The notes: a model not told the origin generated them from the sequence alone. Counted from the first letter of the stretch, positions 13,599 to 22,886 are shown. The stretch is DNA of 64,000 nt from UBA5195 sp034432755 (GCA_034432755.1 DAOUBQ010000063.1:22560-86559), one strand, 5' to 3'. A program made the numbers and translations.

Positions 13599-16500
13599 TC
13601 AGCCCAATGTGAAGTAGAAAGTCGCCCCTTCGCCTTCCTGTGCTTCAGCCCAAATGCGTCCGCCATGGCGCTGGAGGATGCGCTGGGCGATAGCCAGTCC
13701 CATGCCAGTTCCTTCGTATTCTTCGGAATGGTGCAACCGCTGGAAAGCGCCGAACAGGTTATTGACGAATTTCATATCGAAGCCGACCCCGTTATCGCGA
13801 ATAAAATATGCGGTTTGGCCCTGCACTTCTCGCACCCCAATTTCGATTTCGGCCGCCGGGTGCGAACGGGTAAATTTGATGGCATTTTCAAGCAGGTTCA
13901 CCCACACCTGGCGAAGCAGGGAGCGGTCGCCCTGGCAGGGGGGTAAATCCTGCACTTGCAATCGGATATTGCGCCCTTCCATCTTGTTTTCCAGACTCGC
14001 GCGGGCCATCTCGGCCAGGCTATTCATATTTACTGTTTGGATGTGAAGCACGACGCGCCCAACCCGCATAAATTCGAGCAGGTCATCCACCTGCTGCCCC
14101 ATCATTTTTGCATTATCGCGGATGCGGTCGAGCCGTTGCAACGACGCAAAGTTAAGATTCCCTGCCTCGGTCTCCTTCAAGATGGATGCGAACCCATGCA
14201 TGGCACGCGCGGGAATGCGCAGGTCATGAGCAATGGTATAAGCCAGCGCCTCCAATTCCTGGTTGGCGGATTCCAATTGGCTGGTACGCTCATTGACCCT
14301 TTGTTCCAGTTGAGCGTTCCAGTGAGCATTTTCAATTGCTAAGGCAGCATAACCGGCAAAAAGCTCTAAGGCCTCCAGTTGCTCGGGGCTAAATTTGCGC
14401 CTGGTCATCAGGTTGTCAACGCCAATCAAAAGGACTGGTTTGTCTCCAACCCAGCCAGCCAGGGTAGCATGCTGTTCCACGCCGCGCATGTTTTCACGAT
14501 GGGTCAGGTCATAATTGGCGGAAAAATTTTCAACCAGGTAGATGCCTCGGCTTTCACGAATGGCCTTAACCCAGCCCTCATACGCTTCCACGGGCTCAGA
14601 AAACCAGGTTGTGTCGTCAATTTCGCCCGCCGGGTTGGTTCCTATCAGGCCACGCACCCGGTTTTGAACAGGGTCGTAATCAAACAGACCCACCCGGTCG
14701 AAACCCAGTCCCTGCTGCACGTTGCGGTGAATTTCGCGCAGGCACTGGCCCAAGTCGGTAATTTTGGTAACAGACTTGCCCAGGTCAATGACCTTTTCCA
14801 TCATTTGGCGCCGCCGCGTTTCGCGCTCTTCGGCCTGCTTACGGCTGGTGATATCTTGTTTGATGGAAATGTAGCGAAAGATGTTGCCGTGTTCATCGCG
14901 CACCGGTGTGATGATTTGCTCTTCTACATACAGGCTGCCATCTTTGCGGCGATTAACCAGTTCTCCCTGCCAAACCTTGCCCTGGGAAAGAGTGTCCCAT
15001 AAGTTTTTATAAAACGCCTGATCTTGCAGCCCAGAGCGCAGCAGGCTGTTTTTTTGTCCAATGGCTTCGCGGCTGCTGTAGCCGGTCATGGCAGTAAAAG
15101 CCGTGTTAACCCACTGGATGATTCCGGTTTCATCGCTAATCACAATGGCGTTGGCTGCGGCATTGAGCGCAGCGGCTTGCAAGCGCAGTGACTGTACCAG
15201 GAGGGAATTTTTAATGGCTGTTGCTACCTGGTTTGCCAGGGTCATGAAAATTTGGCGGTGTTCTTCGGTGTAGGCGCCAAACTGATAACTTTGGACCGAG
15301 ATAACCCCAATGACTGTATCGCCTGGTTTGAGTGGGGCAATCATAAGTGAAAGGGTGTCTTCGCCCGTGCCATACAAGCCAGAACCGGCATCAATGGCTT
15401 TCCAGTCGTCTTCGGTGGCGGCCAGCAGCATTTCTCCAGTTTGGATAACATAAGTTGTGAGCGAGCGTTCGGTAAAGGGCAGGCTTTCATTGGGGTAACG
15501 CTGACCTTTGTCAATCAGGTACACGTATTCAATGGTCTGGCGCTGTTCGTCGGTCAGAGCAATGAAAAAAGCTTCAGTCGGAAATAGGTTTTCAACTGCC
15601 TGGTGCGCGGCCCGGTAAATTTCGTCTGGCGCGCGCGCAGCGGACATGCGCTGTCCTAACAAATAGAGAACGCTCAATTGCATGGTTTGCTGGCGCAACC
15701 GATCTTCAGCCAATTTGCGCTCGGTAATATCATGAAACACCCCCAGAATGTACTCTGGCCGAGCGTGCACATCCTGAACGCGAATGGCACGATCTTGGAC
15801 CCAAATGTAGTGATGATTGCGCGCTCGAAAGCGGTACTCGCGGTTGAGCCGTTCGCCGGCGTAGAAACAGCGGTGATAAGCATCGAGGGCAGATTGTCGG
15901 TCGTCCGGATGAATACGCTCTAACCAAAAATCTATCTCGCTGTTGATTGCTTCGTCGGGCCGGTAGCCGGTCATGGCTTCGAATTGTGGACTGATATAAA
16001 CGGTTTTGCCATATTCGGTTGCATCATCGAGATAGACCACAACCGGCAACTGTTCAACCAACATACGAAAACGGTTTTCACTGGCGCGCAAGGCCTCTTC
16101 GGCTTGTTTTCGTTCGGTAATCTCTTGCACAGAGCCATAAACGCCAATCAGCCGGTTTGCGTGGGCATCCCAGCGCGGATGGGCCGAAACGCGTACCCAA
16201 CGCAGTTTGCCCTGCCTGTCAAATACGCGAACTTCGCTGGTCACTGGCTGATTTTTCTTCAGCCGTTCGATATCCTGCTCGTCGGTTTGAATATCGTCAG
16301 GGTGCAAAGTGGCGCGCCATCCACCCTGCGCAACATATTCTTCGCGCGAGTAGCCGGTTATCTTTTCGAATGCCCCTGCCACCCAATCGAGAAACACGCT
16401 TCCATCGGCATTTATGCGACTGGAGAACATATAATCGGAGCTGACAGTCGAAATCAGGCGATAGCGCTCTTCACTCTCTGCGAGTTGGGCAGTACGTTCG

Positions 16501-17144
16501 GCAATACGCTGCTCCAACTCAGCATTCAAGTGGCGCATTTCAGTCTCAGTTTGGGCGCGTTCCTCAATTTCAGCGCGCATTTTCGTCAATGCGCGTTCTA
16601 CCTGCCAAAGCGAAATGCTGATGAGCTGCGCGGCGATGAAAAAAAAGGCTGTATGAGAAAACCAGGCAAAAAAATCGGAAATAGGATTTTCGATATTGAC
16701 CAGCCAACCCAGTCGGCCAGCCATGAGCAGCAAAAGCCCATATCCTGACGAAGCCAAAGCAACCAGGAACCCGGCTCGTCGTCCCAGAAAAAGCGCAGCG
16801 GTGAGAACCGGTAAAATAAGCGCCGCGTAGGTGATGCCCAATACGCCTGCACCCTTCCATGCCGCCCAGGCCAGCCAAACCCCATTGCCAATAACGGCAA
16901 TATAAACGGCCAGCAAAACTTTACGGCGGCCAAGCAGCCAGATTGCCAGCGCAGAGGCCGTCATCATAATCAGCGAATCCCAAAATATCCTTACCCAGCC
17001 CGCTTCATGAAAAACAAGTGCGCCAATCAGGCTTGCCAGGCTGAGTCCCAAAATGAAGAGGAGCGAGAATTTCAAGAACCTGGAAATATCTTCGGCATCG
17101 AGGATTTCTGGCAGGCCGGGCCATTGTTTGGTCAGTCGGAGCAT
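13599..17144 (-). CDS. Large membrane-anchored PAS/GAF sensor histidine kinase
   Basis: A sensor kinase of 1181 residues. Order: about five or six transmembrane helices (roughly 20-185), coiled coil (about 190-225), PAS-PAC (about 230-350), PAS-PAC (355-480), GAF (495-660), PAS-PAC (665-785), GAF (800-965), coiled coil, HisKA with H-box IAHDLRIPARAMHGF, and HATPase_c with N, G1 (DNGVGFDM) and G2 (GTGMGLAIA) boxes. The ATG at 17144 is preferred over 17174 because TGAGGTAATT precedes it. No response regulator is adjacent; the single-domain receiver at 20007 on the same strand is a possible partner. The signal sensed is unknown. Confidence 0.9.
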   Translation of the reverse strand: MLRLTKQWPGLPEILDAEDISRFLKFSLLFILGLSLASLIGALVFHEAGWVRIFWDSLIMMTASALAIWLLGRRKVLLAVYIAVIGNGVWLAWAAWKGAGVLGITYAALILPVLTAALFLGRRAGFLVALASSGYGLLLLMAGRLGWLVNIENPISDFFAWFSHTAFFFIAAQLISISLWQVERALTKMRAEIEERAQTETEMRHLNAELEQRIAERTAQLAESEERYRLISTVSSDYMFSSRINADGSVFLDWVAGAFEKITGYSREEYVAQGGWRATLHPDDIQTDEQDIERLKKNQPVTSEVRVFDRQGKLRWVRVSAHPRWDAHANRLIGVYGSVQEITERKQAEEALRASENRFRMLVEQLPVVVYLDDATEYGKTVYISPQFEAMTGYRPDEAINSEIDFWLERIHPDDRQSALDAYHRCFYAGERLNREYRFRARNHHYIWVQDRAIRVQDVHARPEYILGVFHDITERKLAEDRLRQQTMQLSVLYLLGQRMSAARAPDEIYRAAHQAVENLFPTEAFFIALTDEQRQTIEYVYLIDKGQRYPNESLPFTERSLTTYVIQTGEMLLAATEDDWKAIDAGSGLYGTGEDTLSLMIAPLKPGDTVIGVISVQSYQFGAYTEEHRQIFMTLANQVATAIKNSLLVQSLRLQAAALNAAANAIVISDETGIIQWVNTAFTAMTGYSSREAIGQKNSLLRSGLQDQAFYKNLWDTLSQGKVWQGELVNRRKDGSLYVEEQIITPVRDEHGNIFRYISIKQDITSRKQAEERETRRRQMMEKVIDLGKSVTKITDLGQCLREIHRNVQQGLGFDRVGLFDYDPVQNRVRGLIGTNPAGEIDDTTWFSEPVEAYEGWVKAIRESRGIYLVENFSANYDLTHRENMRGVEQHATLAGWVGDKPVLLIGVDNLMTRRKFSPEQLEALELFAGYAALAIENAHWNAQLEQRVNERTSQLESANQELEALAYTIAHDLRIPARAMHGFASILKETEAGNLNFASLQRLDRIRDNAKMMGQQVDDLLEFMRVGRVVLHIQTVNMNSLAEMARASLENKMEGRNIRLQVQDLPPCQGDRSLLRQVWVNLLENAIKFTRSHPAAEIEIGVREVQGQTAYFIRDNGVGFDMKFVNNLFGAFQRLHHSEEYEGTGMGLAIAQRILQRHGGRIWAEAQEGEGATFYFTLG

Positions 17145-17282
17145 AATTACCTCAGGAAATATGCAACTCTTCATCCATAACGGGTAAGCAGGATGCGATT
17201 GTACAACAAAAAACAGACCCGGAAGGTTGGGAATAGCTTCCGAATCTGTTGCACGTCTGTTGCACGCTGGGGCAGGGTTGGG

Positions 17283-17852
17283 TTATTTTACGAATCTCCA
17301 GGCGGCGGGCAGGGTGAGCGCGGCCAACACGAGTTTGAGCAGGTCGCCTGGCAGGAAGGGCAAAATTCCTTTGGCAATAGCAGCTTGCGGGCCAACGTAA
17401 AACGCCAGCCAGCCCGCGCCCAGGGCGTAGATGATGACCGTTCCAACGGCAAAGGGCAGGAGCGAGGTGCGGATACTGCGCTCAAGGCCACGCTCGGCCA
17501 ACCGCCCGATGATGTATGCGGAGAGGATGAAACCGAGCAGGTAGCCGCCCGTTGGGCCGAGGGCATAACCCAGGCCTGCTGCGCCGCCAGCAAAAACCGG
17601 CAGGCCAACCAAGCCGAGACCGGTATACAAGCCAAGCGAAGCGAATCCACGCTTCGAGCCAAGCGCCGCGCCAACCAGTAACACGGCAAAGGTCTGCCCG
17701 GTGAGCGGCACGGGGGTAAACGGCAGCAGAATGCGAATTTGCGCAAACAGCGCCACCAGCAGCGCGCCAACGGCAACCAGCAACAGGTCGCGCAGTTTCT
17801 GGTCAACCGAAGGGAAGAGACGGGTAGTAAGGGTAGGGACGAGAGGGGTCAT
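17283..17852 (-). CDS. bioY: Biotin transporter BioY (ECF S component)
   Basis: A 189-residue membrane protein with six hydrophobic segments and BioY signatures: the LLPFTPVPLTGQTFAVLL loop and GGYLLGFILSA. BioY binds biotin and works alone or with ECF A/T components. No energy-coupling genes (ecfAT) or bio genes are nearby, so it either acts solo or uses a shared module elsewhere. The ATG at 17852 begins MTPLVPTLTTR; the longer frame runs through the A/T-rich repeat tract upstream and is not credible. Confidence 0.9.
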   Translation of the reverse strand: MTPLVPTLTTRLFPSVDQKLRDLLLVAVGALLVALFAQIRILLPFTPVPLTGQTFAVLLVGAALGSKRGFASLGLYTGLGLVGLPVFAGGAAGLGYALGPTGGYLLGFILSAYIIGRLAERGLERSIRTSLLPFAVGTVIIYALGAGWLAFYVGPQAAIAKGILPFLPGDLLKLVLAALTLPAAWRFVK

Positions 17853-17898
17853 GGGATTTTCGATTTGGGATTTTGGATTTGCGATTTTGGATTGCTGA
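17853..17898. repeat. Degenerate GATTTTGGATT tandem tract
   Basis: Upstream of bioY are imperfect copies of a GATTTTGGATTT unit (ATTTTCGATTTGGGATTTTGG and so on). A short relative with two TTTTAGATTG copies lies at 61359-61382. No function is apparent. Confidence 0.4.
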
Positions 17899-17994
17899 TT
17901 GCTAAAACAAGTTGGTGACAAAAAAGTTGCGTGGCGAGGAGCGAGATTTGCCTTGTCCTTCCACGCAACTCAATTGCCAACTACAACTCACCCA

Positions 17995-19317
17995 TCACGA
18001 CTTCCCAAACTTGCTTTTGAGAATATCTTCCAGCGTCGGCTGGCCGATTTCTTGCAACTCATAGCGCACGCGCTGGTAGGGCTTCTCAATTTTGATGACG
18101 CGGGTCAGGTCAATGGGCGTGCCAATGATGACCATATCCACATTAGCGGCGGCGATGGTGGCTTCCAGGTCTTTCATTTGCGCTTCGCCATAGCCCATTG
18201 CGGGCAGAATCGGCCCGGTTTTGGGATATTTGGCGTAGGTGGCGGCGATGGATTTGACGGCGAAGGGGCGCGGGTCCACAATTTCTGCCGCGCCAAAACG
18301 CCGGGCAGCCACATAACCGGCGCCATAGGCCATTTCGCCGTGCGTCAGGGTTGGGCCGTCTTCCACAACCAGCACGCGCTTGCCGCGAATGGCTTCGGGG
18401 TGGTCAACAAACAGCGGGGAGGCGCCTTCAATCATGATGGCGGTTGGGTTCATGGCGCGCAGACTCTCGCGGACTTTGATGACGTTTTCGGGGTCGGCGG
18501 TATCCACCTTGTTGATGACGAACACATCGGCGGCGCGCACGTTCGTTTCGCCGGGGTAGTAGGTGCTCTCGTGACCGGGGCGGTGCGGGTCAGCCACGAC
18601 GATTTGCAGGTCAGAGACGTAGAAGGGGAAGTCGTTGTTGCCGCCGTCCCACAGGATGATGTCCACTTCCTGCTCGGCCTGGCGCAGGATTTTCTCGTAA
18701 TCAACACCGGCATAAACAATCACGCCATTATCGAGGTGGGGTTCGTATTCCTCGCGCTCCTCAATGGTGCATTGGTGTTCGTCCAGGTCGTCGTAATCGG
18801 CAAAACGCTGCACTTCCTGGCGAATGAGGTTGCCGTAAGGCATGGGGTGGCGGATGGCGGCCACTTTGTAACCCATTTGGCGTAAAATGAGCGAAACACG
18901 GCGGGTAGTCTGGCTTTTGCCGCTGCCGGTGCGCACGGCGCAAACCGAAACAACCGGTTTGTTCGATTTGACTTGGGTGTAGCGAGTGCCCATGATGCGG
19001 AAATCGGCGCCGAGGGCGTTGACCAGCGAGGCCTTGTGCATCACATATTCATGCGGCACATCGCTGTAGGCAAAGACAACCTGTTCCACATTGTGCTTTT
19101 CGATGAGTTCGGGCAAGTCACTTTCCGCGTAAATCGGGATTCCGGCGGGGTACAGTTCCCCGGCCAGCTCCTTGGGGTACTGGCGGCCTTCGATGTCGGG
19201 AATCTGGGTGGCGGTGAAGGCCACCACTTCATAATCTTTATTCCCACGGAAGAAGGTGTTGAAGTTGTGGAAGTCGCGCCCGGCGGCTCCCATGATGATG
19301 GTTTTGATGGGGGACAT
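17995..19317 (-). CDS. Cyclic 2,3-diphosphoglycerate synthetase-like P-loop protein
   Basis: A 440-residue cytoplasmic protein. An N-terminal Rossmann-like region (IIMGAAGRDFHNFN) is followed by a P-loop domain with Walker A TGSGKSQTTR near residue 133-142, INKVDTADPENV (NKxD-like) and DGGNNDFPF. This matches the family annotated as cyclic 2,3-diphosphoglycerate synthetase, which in methanogens makes a thermoprotective compatible solute. In bacteria the biochemical role is unproven, and a general GTPase or purine-related role is possible. It is preceded by a leader of about 245 bases with several hairpins. Confidence 0.75.
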   Translation of the reverse strand: MSPIKTIIMGAAGRDFHNFNTFFRGNKDYEVVAFTATQIPDIEGRQYPKELAGELYPAGIPIYAESDLPELIEKHNVEQVVFAYSDVPHEYVMHKASLVNALGADFRIMGTRYTQVKSNKPVVSVCAVRTGSGKSQTTRRVSLILRQMGYKVAAIRHPMPYGNLIRQEVQRFADYDDLDEHQCTIEEREEYEPHLDNGVIVYAGVDYEKILRQAEQEVDIILWDGGNNDFPFYVSDLQIVVADPHRPGHESTYYPGETNVRAADVFVINKVDTADPENVIKVRESLRAMNPTAIMIEGASPLFVDHPEAIRGKRVLVVEDGPTLTHGEMAYGAGYVAARRFGAAEIVDPRPFAVKSIAATYAKYPKTGPILPAMGYGEAQMKDLEATIAAANVDMVIIGTPIDLTRVIKIEKPYQRVRYELQEIGQPTLEDILKSKFGKS

Positions 19318-19372
19318 GCAGGTTCTCCTGTTCAGAAAAGATGAAATTTCAGCCCAATCGTTTCGCTGCCGC

Positions 19373-19578
19373 GAGGGTCATCTCCTTAAACAAGAGATGA
19401 CAAAGACCCTCCCGCGCTTTAGAGAAGAATCCTTGCCTGTGCAATGCGACTCACGGTGGAAACTGACTTTGCTGATTTTTCGTCCCCGTTCTTTACGGGG
19501 CCGTCACATCACTTCTGGGGCTGTGATGCCCAAAAGCGCCAAGAGAAAGGCGGAAAAACGTGCAAAAGAATTATAACA
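19373..19578 (-). promoter_or_regulatory. Structured leader and extended -10 promoter upstream of the cDPG-synthetase-like gene
   Basis: On the minus strand TGTTATAAT (19578-19570) is an extended -10 element, placing a start near 19563 and a leader of about 245 bases. The leader holds at least three hairpins: CATCAC/GTGATG (19507-19528), CCCCGT-TCTTT-ACGGGG (near 19483-19500) and a nested GAGGG-TCATCTC / GAGATGA-CAAAGA-CCCTC element (19373-19411). I recognise no known riboswitch class. Confidence 0.4.
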
Positions 19579-19852
19579 TTCCGGGCGGCGTCTATAATCA
19601 CGTTTTGAAGGGGACTTTTTTCCTCGTTTGCATGACCGCTCTGGTTCTCTCGTTTATCTGAATTGGTTTTGGGGAGACGAGGGCAAGGGGCAGGCTGCAA
19701 GCCTTCATTGTAGCGGTTCCCAATAGAGAATATCTGGCGTGACCCAAGTCGAATTGCTGCCCGATATTGCCCAAAAGACCGGCGTGCGCGGCGTGGTGGT
19801 GGCGGTAGATAACGAAGCCTGGCTGCCGCGCGGGTAATGGCTATGGTTTTAT
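19579..19852. other. Gene-free stretch with a possible reading-frame remnant
   Basis: No complete gene. A TATAAT on the plus strand (19593-19598) faces away from the minus-strand promoter. At about 19739-19837 the plus strand encodes VTQVELLPDIAQKTGVRG and VVVAVDNEAWLPRG before a stop. It looks protein-like (amphipathic beta/alpha pattern), but I cannot assign it; it may be the remnant of a lost gene. Confidence 0.35.
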
Positions 19853-19984
19853 TCATACACCTGAATTAAGTTTGTTGACTTCCACCAGCCCGGCTTCCTT
19901 GCCCTCTTTGAATTTGCCGGTATCGTTTGGGGTCCACTTCGATAAATCCACTTTCGAGCCAGGCTTAATTCGATATTCTTTCAT
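19853..19984 (-). pseudogene. N-terminal remnant of a PPK2-family polyphosphate kinase
   Basis: The frame from ATG 19984 reads 43 residues starting MKEYRIKPGSKVDLSKW, then PNDTGKFKEGKEAG. This is the N-terminal motif of PPK2-type polyphosphate:nucleotide phosphotransferases (about 260-300 residues). The catalytic P-loop part is absent; the frame stops at 19853 and no further homologous sequence is visible downstream. It lies 22 bases after the receiver gene on the same strand. Confidence 0.6.
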
Positions 19985-20006
19985 GATTGTTCGTTACTTG
20001 CGCGCG

Positions 20007-20372
20007 TCAAGATTTCGCTGCGGTATACTTCTGGATACGTTCGACCAGGATTTCAGCCGAGGATGGTTTTTCCAGGAAATCATTGAAGCCCATCTTGAGA
20101 GCCTTGTCAATTTCTTGCGGGCTGCCCAGCGCAGAAAATGCGATAATCGGAACATGGCTAAAGGAACGAATGGCCTGGCAGACTTCCCAGCCGTTCATCT
20201 CTGGCATCATGATGTCGAGCAGGACCAGGTCTGGCGATTCGGAACGCACCAGCTCCAGCCCCTCTCGGCCGTTATTGGCGGTGAGAACTTCCATGCCATA
20301 GATGCCAAGCAGGATGCGAATCAGTTTGGTGATAGAAGGGTCATCGTCTATAGAGATGATTTTCAGCGCCAT
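20007..20372 (-). CDS. Single-domain response regulator (CheY-like receiver)
   Basis: A 121-residue receiver domain with no output domain: acidic pocket IDDD near residue 9, phospho-acceptor Asp in LVLLDIMMPEMNG, a Ser in the switch position (FSALG), and Lys in LEKPSS. The ATG at 20372 begins MALKIISIDDD; the 6-residue longer start is less likely. It could relay phosphate from the nearby giant kinase or act by protein contact. A PPK2 remnant follows on the same strand. Confidence 0.88.
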   Translation of the reverse strand: MALKIISIDDDPSITKLIRILLGIYGMEVLTANNGREGLELVRSESPDLVLLDIMMPEMNGWEVCQAIRSFSHVPIIAFSALGSPQEIDKALKMGFNDFLEKPSSAEILVERIQKYTAAKS

Positions 20373-20511
20373 GTCTATCCAACCTGTCAAATGGGGTCGG
20401 TAATTTCTTCGTTTCTCTGATTATACAGTAAGGATGTGTAAAAAAAATACCCCGTGGACTAAACTGGGCGCGAGTTGCCGGCCTTATTGTGTGATCATAG
20501 CGAATGAACTT

Positions 20512-21060
20512 TCAGGGAGCGGGGGTCAGTTCTGGGCAGACCAGCCCGGTGAGACGATTGGAGACTCCGCCCTCGTATTCGAACCAGATTTCGTGGGTAT
20601 AAAACGCCGGTTCGCCGCCATCAAGCGTGAGCAGGTAGCCGCTGCTGAAGCCGGGAGGCAGGCTTTGGGACTCAGAGATTTTGCCAGCGGGATCGTCGTA
20701 GGATGCATTCCAGACGTGAAAAGCGCCCGTCAGCCTCTCTCCTGCGACGTTAACGGTCACATCCACCTGACAGTTCGCACCAGGCTGGAGGTATTCAACC
20801 GAAAGCAGTTCGACGCGCGGCACGGGCGTGGCGGTCGGAGATGGGGTTAGCGTGGGGGTGAGGGTCAAGGTTGGGGTTAACGTAGATGTGGGTGATGCAG
20901 GCGGCGCGCTCGTCGGCAGGGGCGGGAAGAACACGGCCACAATCAAGGTGAGAAGAAAAAACAAAACCGCTGCCAATCCAGCAAGGGTGGCGAACAGATT
21001 TAGTCGCTGCATTTTCTGGTCTTGCAGTTGGGGTGTTTCTTGGCTGTTCGTGGTCTTCAT
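20512..21060 (-). CDS. Membrane-anchored protein with Thr/Pro-rich linker, unknown function
   Basis: I do not recognise the family. The 182 residues show a cytoplasmic N-terminus, one transmembrane helix (about 22-46, LFATLAGLAAVLFFLLTLIV), a Ser/Thr/Pro-rich linker with repeated TPTLT units (about 50-80), and a C-terminal beta-rich domain of about 100 residues with two Cys (GANCQVDV and LVCPE) that could form a disulfide outside the cell. The linker type is common in Chloroflexota surface proteins. The ATG at 21060 lies 32 bases after the WD40 gene, so the two are likely co-transcribed. Possible role: envelope ligand binding. Confidence 0.6.
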   Translation of the reverse strand: MKTTNSQETPQLQDQKMQRLNLFATLAGLAAVLFFLLTLIVAVFFPPLPTSAPPASPTSTLTPTLTLTPTLTPSPTATPVPRVELLSVEYLQPGANCQVDVTVNVAGERLTGAFHVWNASYDDPAGKISESQSLPPGFSSGYLLTLDGGEPAFYTHEIWFEYEGGVSNRLTGLVCPELTPAP

Positions 21061-21092
21061 TACCTGTCCTTGACACGCCAAAAGGCTGCTGT

Positions 21093-22178
21093 TTATTTCA
21101 CTCCCCACCAGCGGATGAGCGCATCGTGCGAGCCGGTCACAAAAACCCGCCCATCGGGGTTGAAAATAATTTCTCGCACAGCCTCGGCGGTTGGGGGCAG
21201 GCTGCCGGCCTGAACCAGCCGGCCGTCGGGCAGGCTCCAGGCCCACAGGCCAGGCTGCCGCCACTTGCCGCCGGCGCCAACCAGCAAACGACCATCGGGA
21301 GAAAGGGCAATTTTCCCAACCGGTTCACGGTCGGGACTCGTGAAGGAGAGACTCGCCGCGCAGTCTTCCGCGTTCCATGATGAAATCGAATCGCCGCCTG
21401 CGGCATACACCAGGCCAGAATCGGGCAGAAAACGGATATCCGTTACTCCGCCAGGATGCTGCCAGCGGCAGAGCGGCTTGTCTTCCAAAACGCGCCACAG
21501 CCAAACCTGGCCGCTCATATCACCTGCCGCCAGCAAATAGCCATCTGCGCTGAAAGCAAGCGCCCCCGCAGGTCCATTGAGCCGATACGATTGCTTTACA
21601 CGCCCTGTCTGCCATTCCCAAACCAACACGGTCGCATCGCTCGCCCCGCTTACCAGCCAGATTCCTTCTGGATGAAAAGCAAGCGCGTTGGCCTGGTCGG
21701 TGTGACTGCGCAAGGTGTACAGCAAACGGCCTGTAGAAAGATCCCACAGGCGAATGGCACCGCTTGAATCGGCCGAGGCAATGGTCGTTTCATCTGGGCT
21801 AAAGGCCACATCTAAAACATAAACGCCAAATTCTGCAAACCGTGCTATGCGCCGGTTAGACACGACCTCGAAGATGGTGACATCGGCGGCATCGGATCCT
21901 GCCGCCAGGTAACGACCGGAGGGCGAAAACGCGAGCGACGTAACCCGCGAGAACAAGCGATTCTGGCGGATGAGTTGGAGCGAAGAAAGGTTCTCAAATC
22001 GAATGGGATTTAACTGTGCCCAGGTCTTTTCCTCGCGCGCGCGCGACTGCTGCCTGATTTGGGCACCCTGCGCAACGAGATACCACAGAATCCCGCCCAC
22101 ATACAGCCAGGTAAAAAATGCCGCCACAAAGGGCAGCCCGTTACGGAGCCGAGATTTTGAAAAGTGGCGCGCAAGCAT
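21093..22178 (-). CDS. Membrane-anchored WD40-repeat protein
   Basis: A 361-residue protein with one N-terminal transmembrane helix (about 15-38, FVAAFFTWLYVGGILWYLV) and a C-terminal beta-propeller. About six or seven WD40-like repeats are visible through AFSPSGRYLAAGS, AFSPDETTIASAD, AFHPEGIWLVSGA, AFSADGYLLAAGD, ALSPDGRLLVGAG and IFNPDGRVFVTGS with D-x-x-x-x-W strands. Such propellers act as protein-interaction platforms. The frame opens with a TTG five codons earlier; I prefer the ATG at 22178. It is followed closely by the Thr/Pro-rich anchored protein. Confidence 0.82.
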   Translation of the reverse strand: MLARHFSKSRLRNGLPFVAAFFTWLYVGGILWYLVAQGAQIRQQSRAREEKTWAQLNPIRFENLSSLQLIRQNRLFSRVTSLAFSPSGRYLAAGSDAADVTIFEVVSNRRIARFAEFGVYVLDVAFSPDETTIASADSSGAIRLWDLSTGRLLYTLRSHTDQANALAFHPEGIWLVSGASDATVLVWEWQTGRVKQSYRLNGPAGALAFSADGYLLAAGDMSGQVWLWRVLEDKPLCRWQHPGGVTDIRFLPDSGLVYAAGGDSISSWNAEDCAASLSFTSPDREPVGKIALSPDGRLLVGAGGKWRQPGLWAWSLPDGRLVQAGSLPPTAEAVREIIFNPDGRVFVTGSHDALIRWWGVK

Positions 22179-22281
22179 AGCCAATGATGCCAATTGTACA
22201 ATGAAAACAAGAAGGCTCGCCGGGTTTCATCGCTTTGGTCGGGCTAACGTTGATTGCGAATCATGCGCGCATAGGGTAAAG

Positions 22282-22797
22282 TTATCCCCCCTTAAAAAGA
22301 GCGGCCACGCGCGGCGCGAGAGCGCGCCAAATGGGGCAGCGGTCATAGACGCCGCTGAACATGACCAGTCCGCCCACCAGGAACAGCGGCCAGGCCCCCA
22401 GTGAAAATCCCAACCCAACGAAGACCAATCCTGCACCCAGGCGCAAGAAGCGCTCCCCGGCAGACAGCGGAAGGGGGCCGGGCGTTTCGCCGCGCGCAAG
22501 CGACTCGAACAGGGCGGTCAGCGCCGCTTCAGATTGCGCGCCCGTCTGACGGGTCACTTCACCGCCATTGGCATAAGCCAGGACGGTTGGGATGCCGTAG
22601 ATCTTGAGGGCGCGCAGCACATTCGGGCTTTCGTCGGCGTTGATTTTCAAGACATCCACCTGCCCGATGAATTTTTCCGTCAGGCGGTTGATGATAGGGG
22701 TCATCAAGCGGCAAGGGCCACACCACGGCGCCCAAAACTCCACCAGCAGCGGGCGGGCAGAATTGGCAACTTTCTCGAAAAAGGTTTTTTCATCCAT
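22282..22797 (-). CDS. Thioredoxin fused to a DUF2892-like membrane tail
   Basis: A 171-residue protein. Residues 1-105 are a thioredoxin with the active site WAPWCGPCR and the cis-Pro loop GIPTVL. Residues 118-171 hold two hydrophobic segments (LGAGLVFVGLGFSLG and FLVGGLVMFSGV) ending RCPIW, which resembles the DUF2892/YgaP-type membrane domain. The thioredoxin would therefore be held at the cytoplasmic face of the membrane. The next gene upstream on the same strand is a stand-alone DUF2892 protein, which supports the reading. Start chosen at the ATG of MDEKTFFEKV. Confidence 0.82.
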   Translation of the reverse strand: MDEKTFFEKVANSARPLLVEFWAPWCGPCRLMTPIINRLTEKFIGQVDVLKINADESPNVLRALKIYGIPTVLAYANGGEVTRQTGAQSEAALTALFESLARGETPGPLPLSAGERFLRLGAGLVFVGLGFSLGAWPLFLVGGLVMFSGVYDRCPIWRALAPRVAALFKGG

Positions 22798-22886
22798 AGA
22801 ACCAGCCTGTAGATAAAATTTTCCTCTTTCATCTTCCCGTTGAAAAAGAAAAATGAAAGAGGAAAGAAATGCGTGAGGACCGGCGT

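Noticed and set aside
17174..17174. Upstream ATG of the giant histidine kinase as the start
   Set aside because: The ATG at 17144 has GAGGTAATT directly before it; the upstream one has no RBS.
19509..19856. Minus-strand frame of 115 codons next to the PPK2 stub
   Set aside because: It is Arg/Pro-rich without domain features and overlaps a region better explained as leader hairpins and gene remnants.
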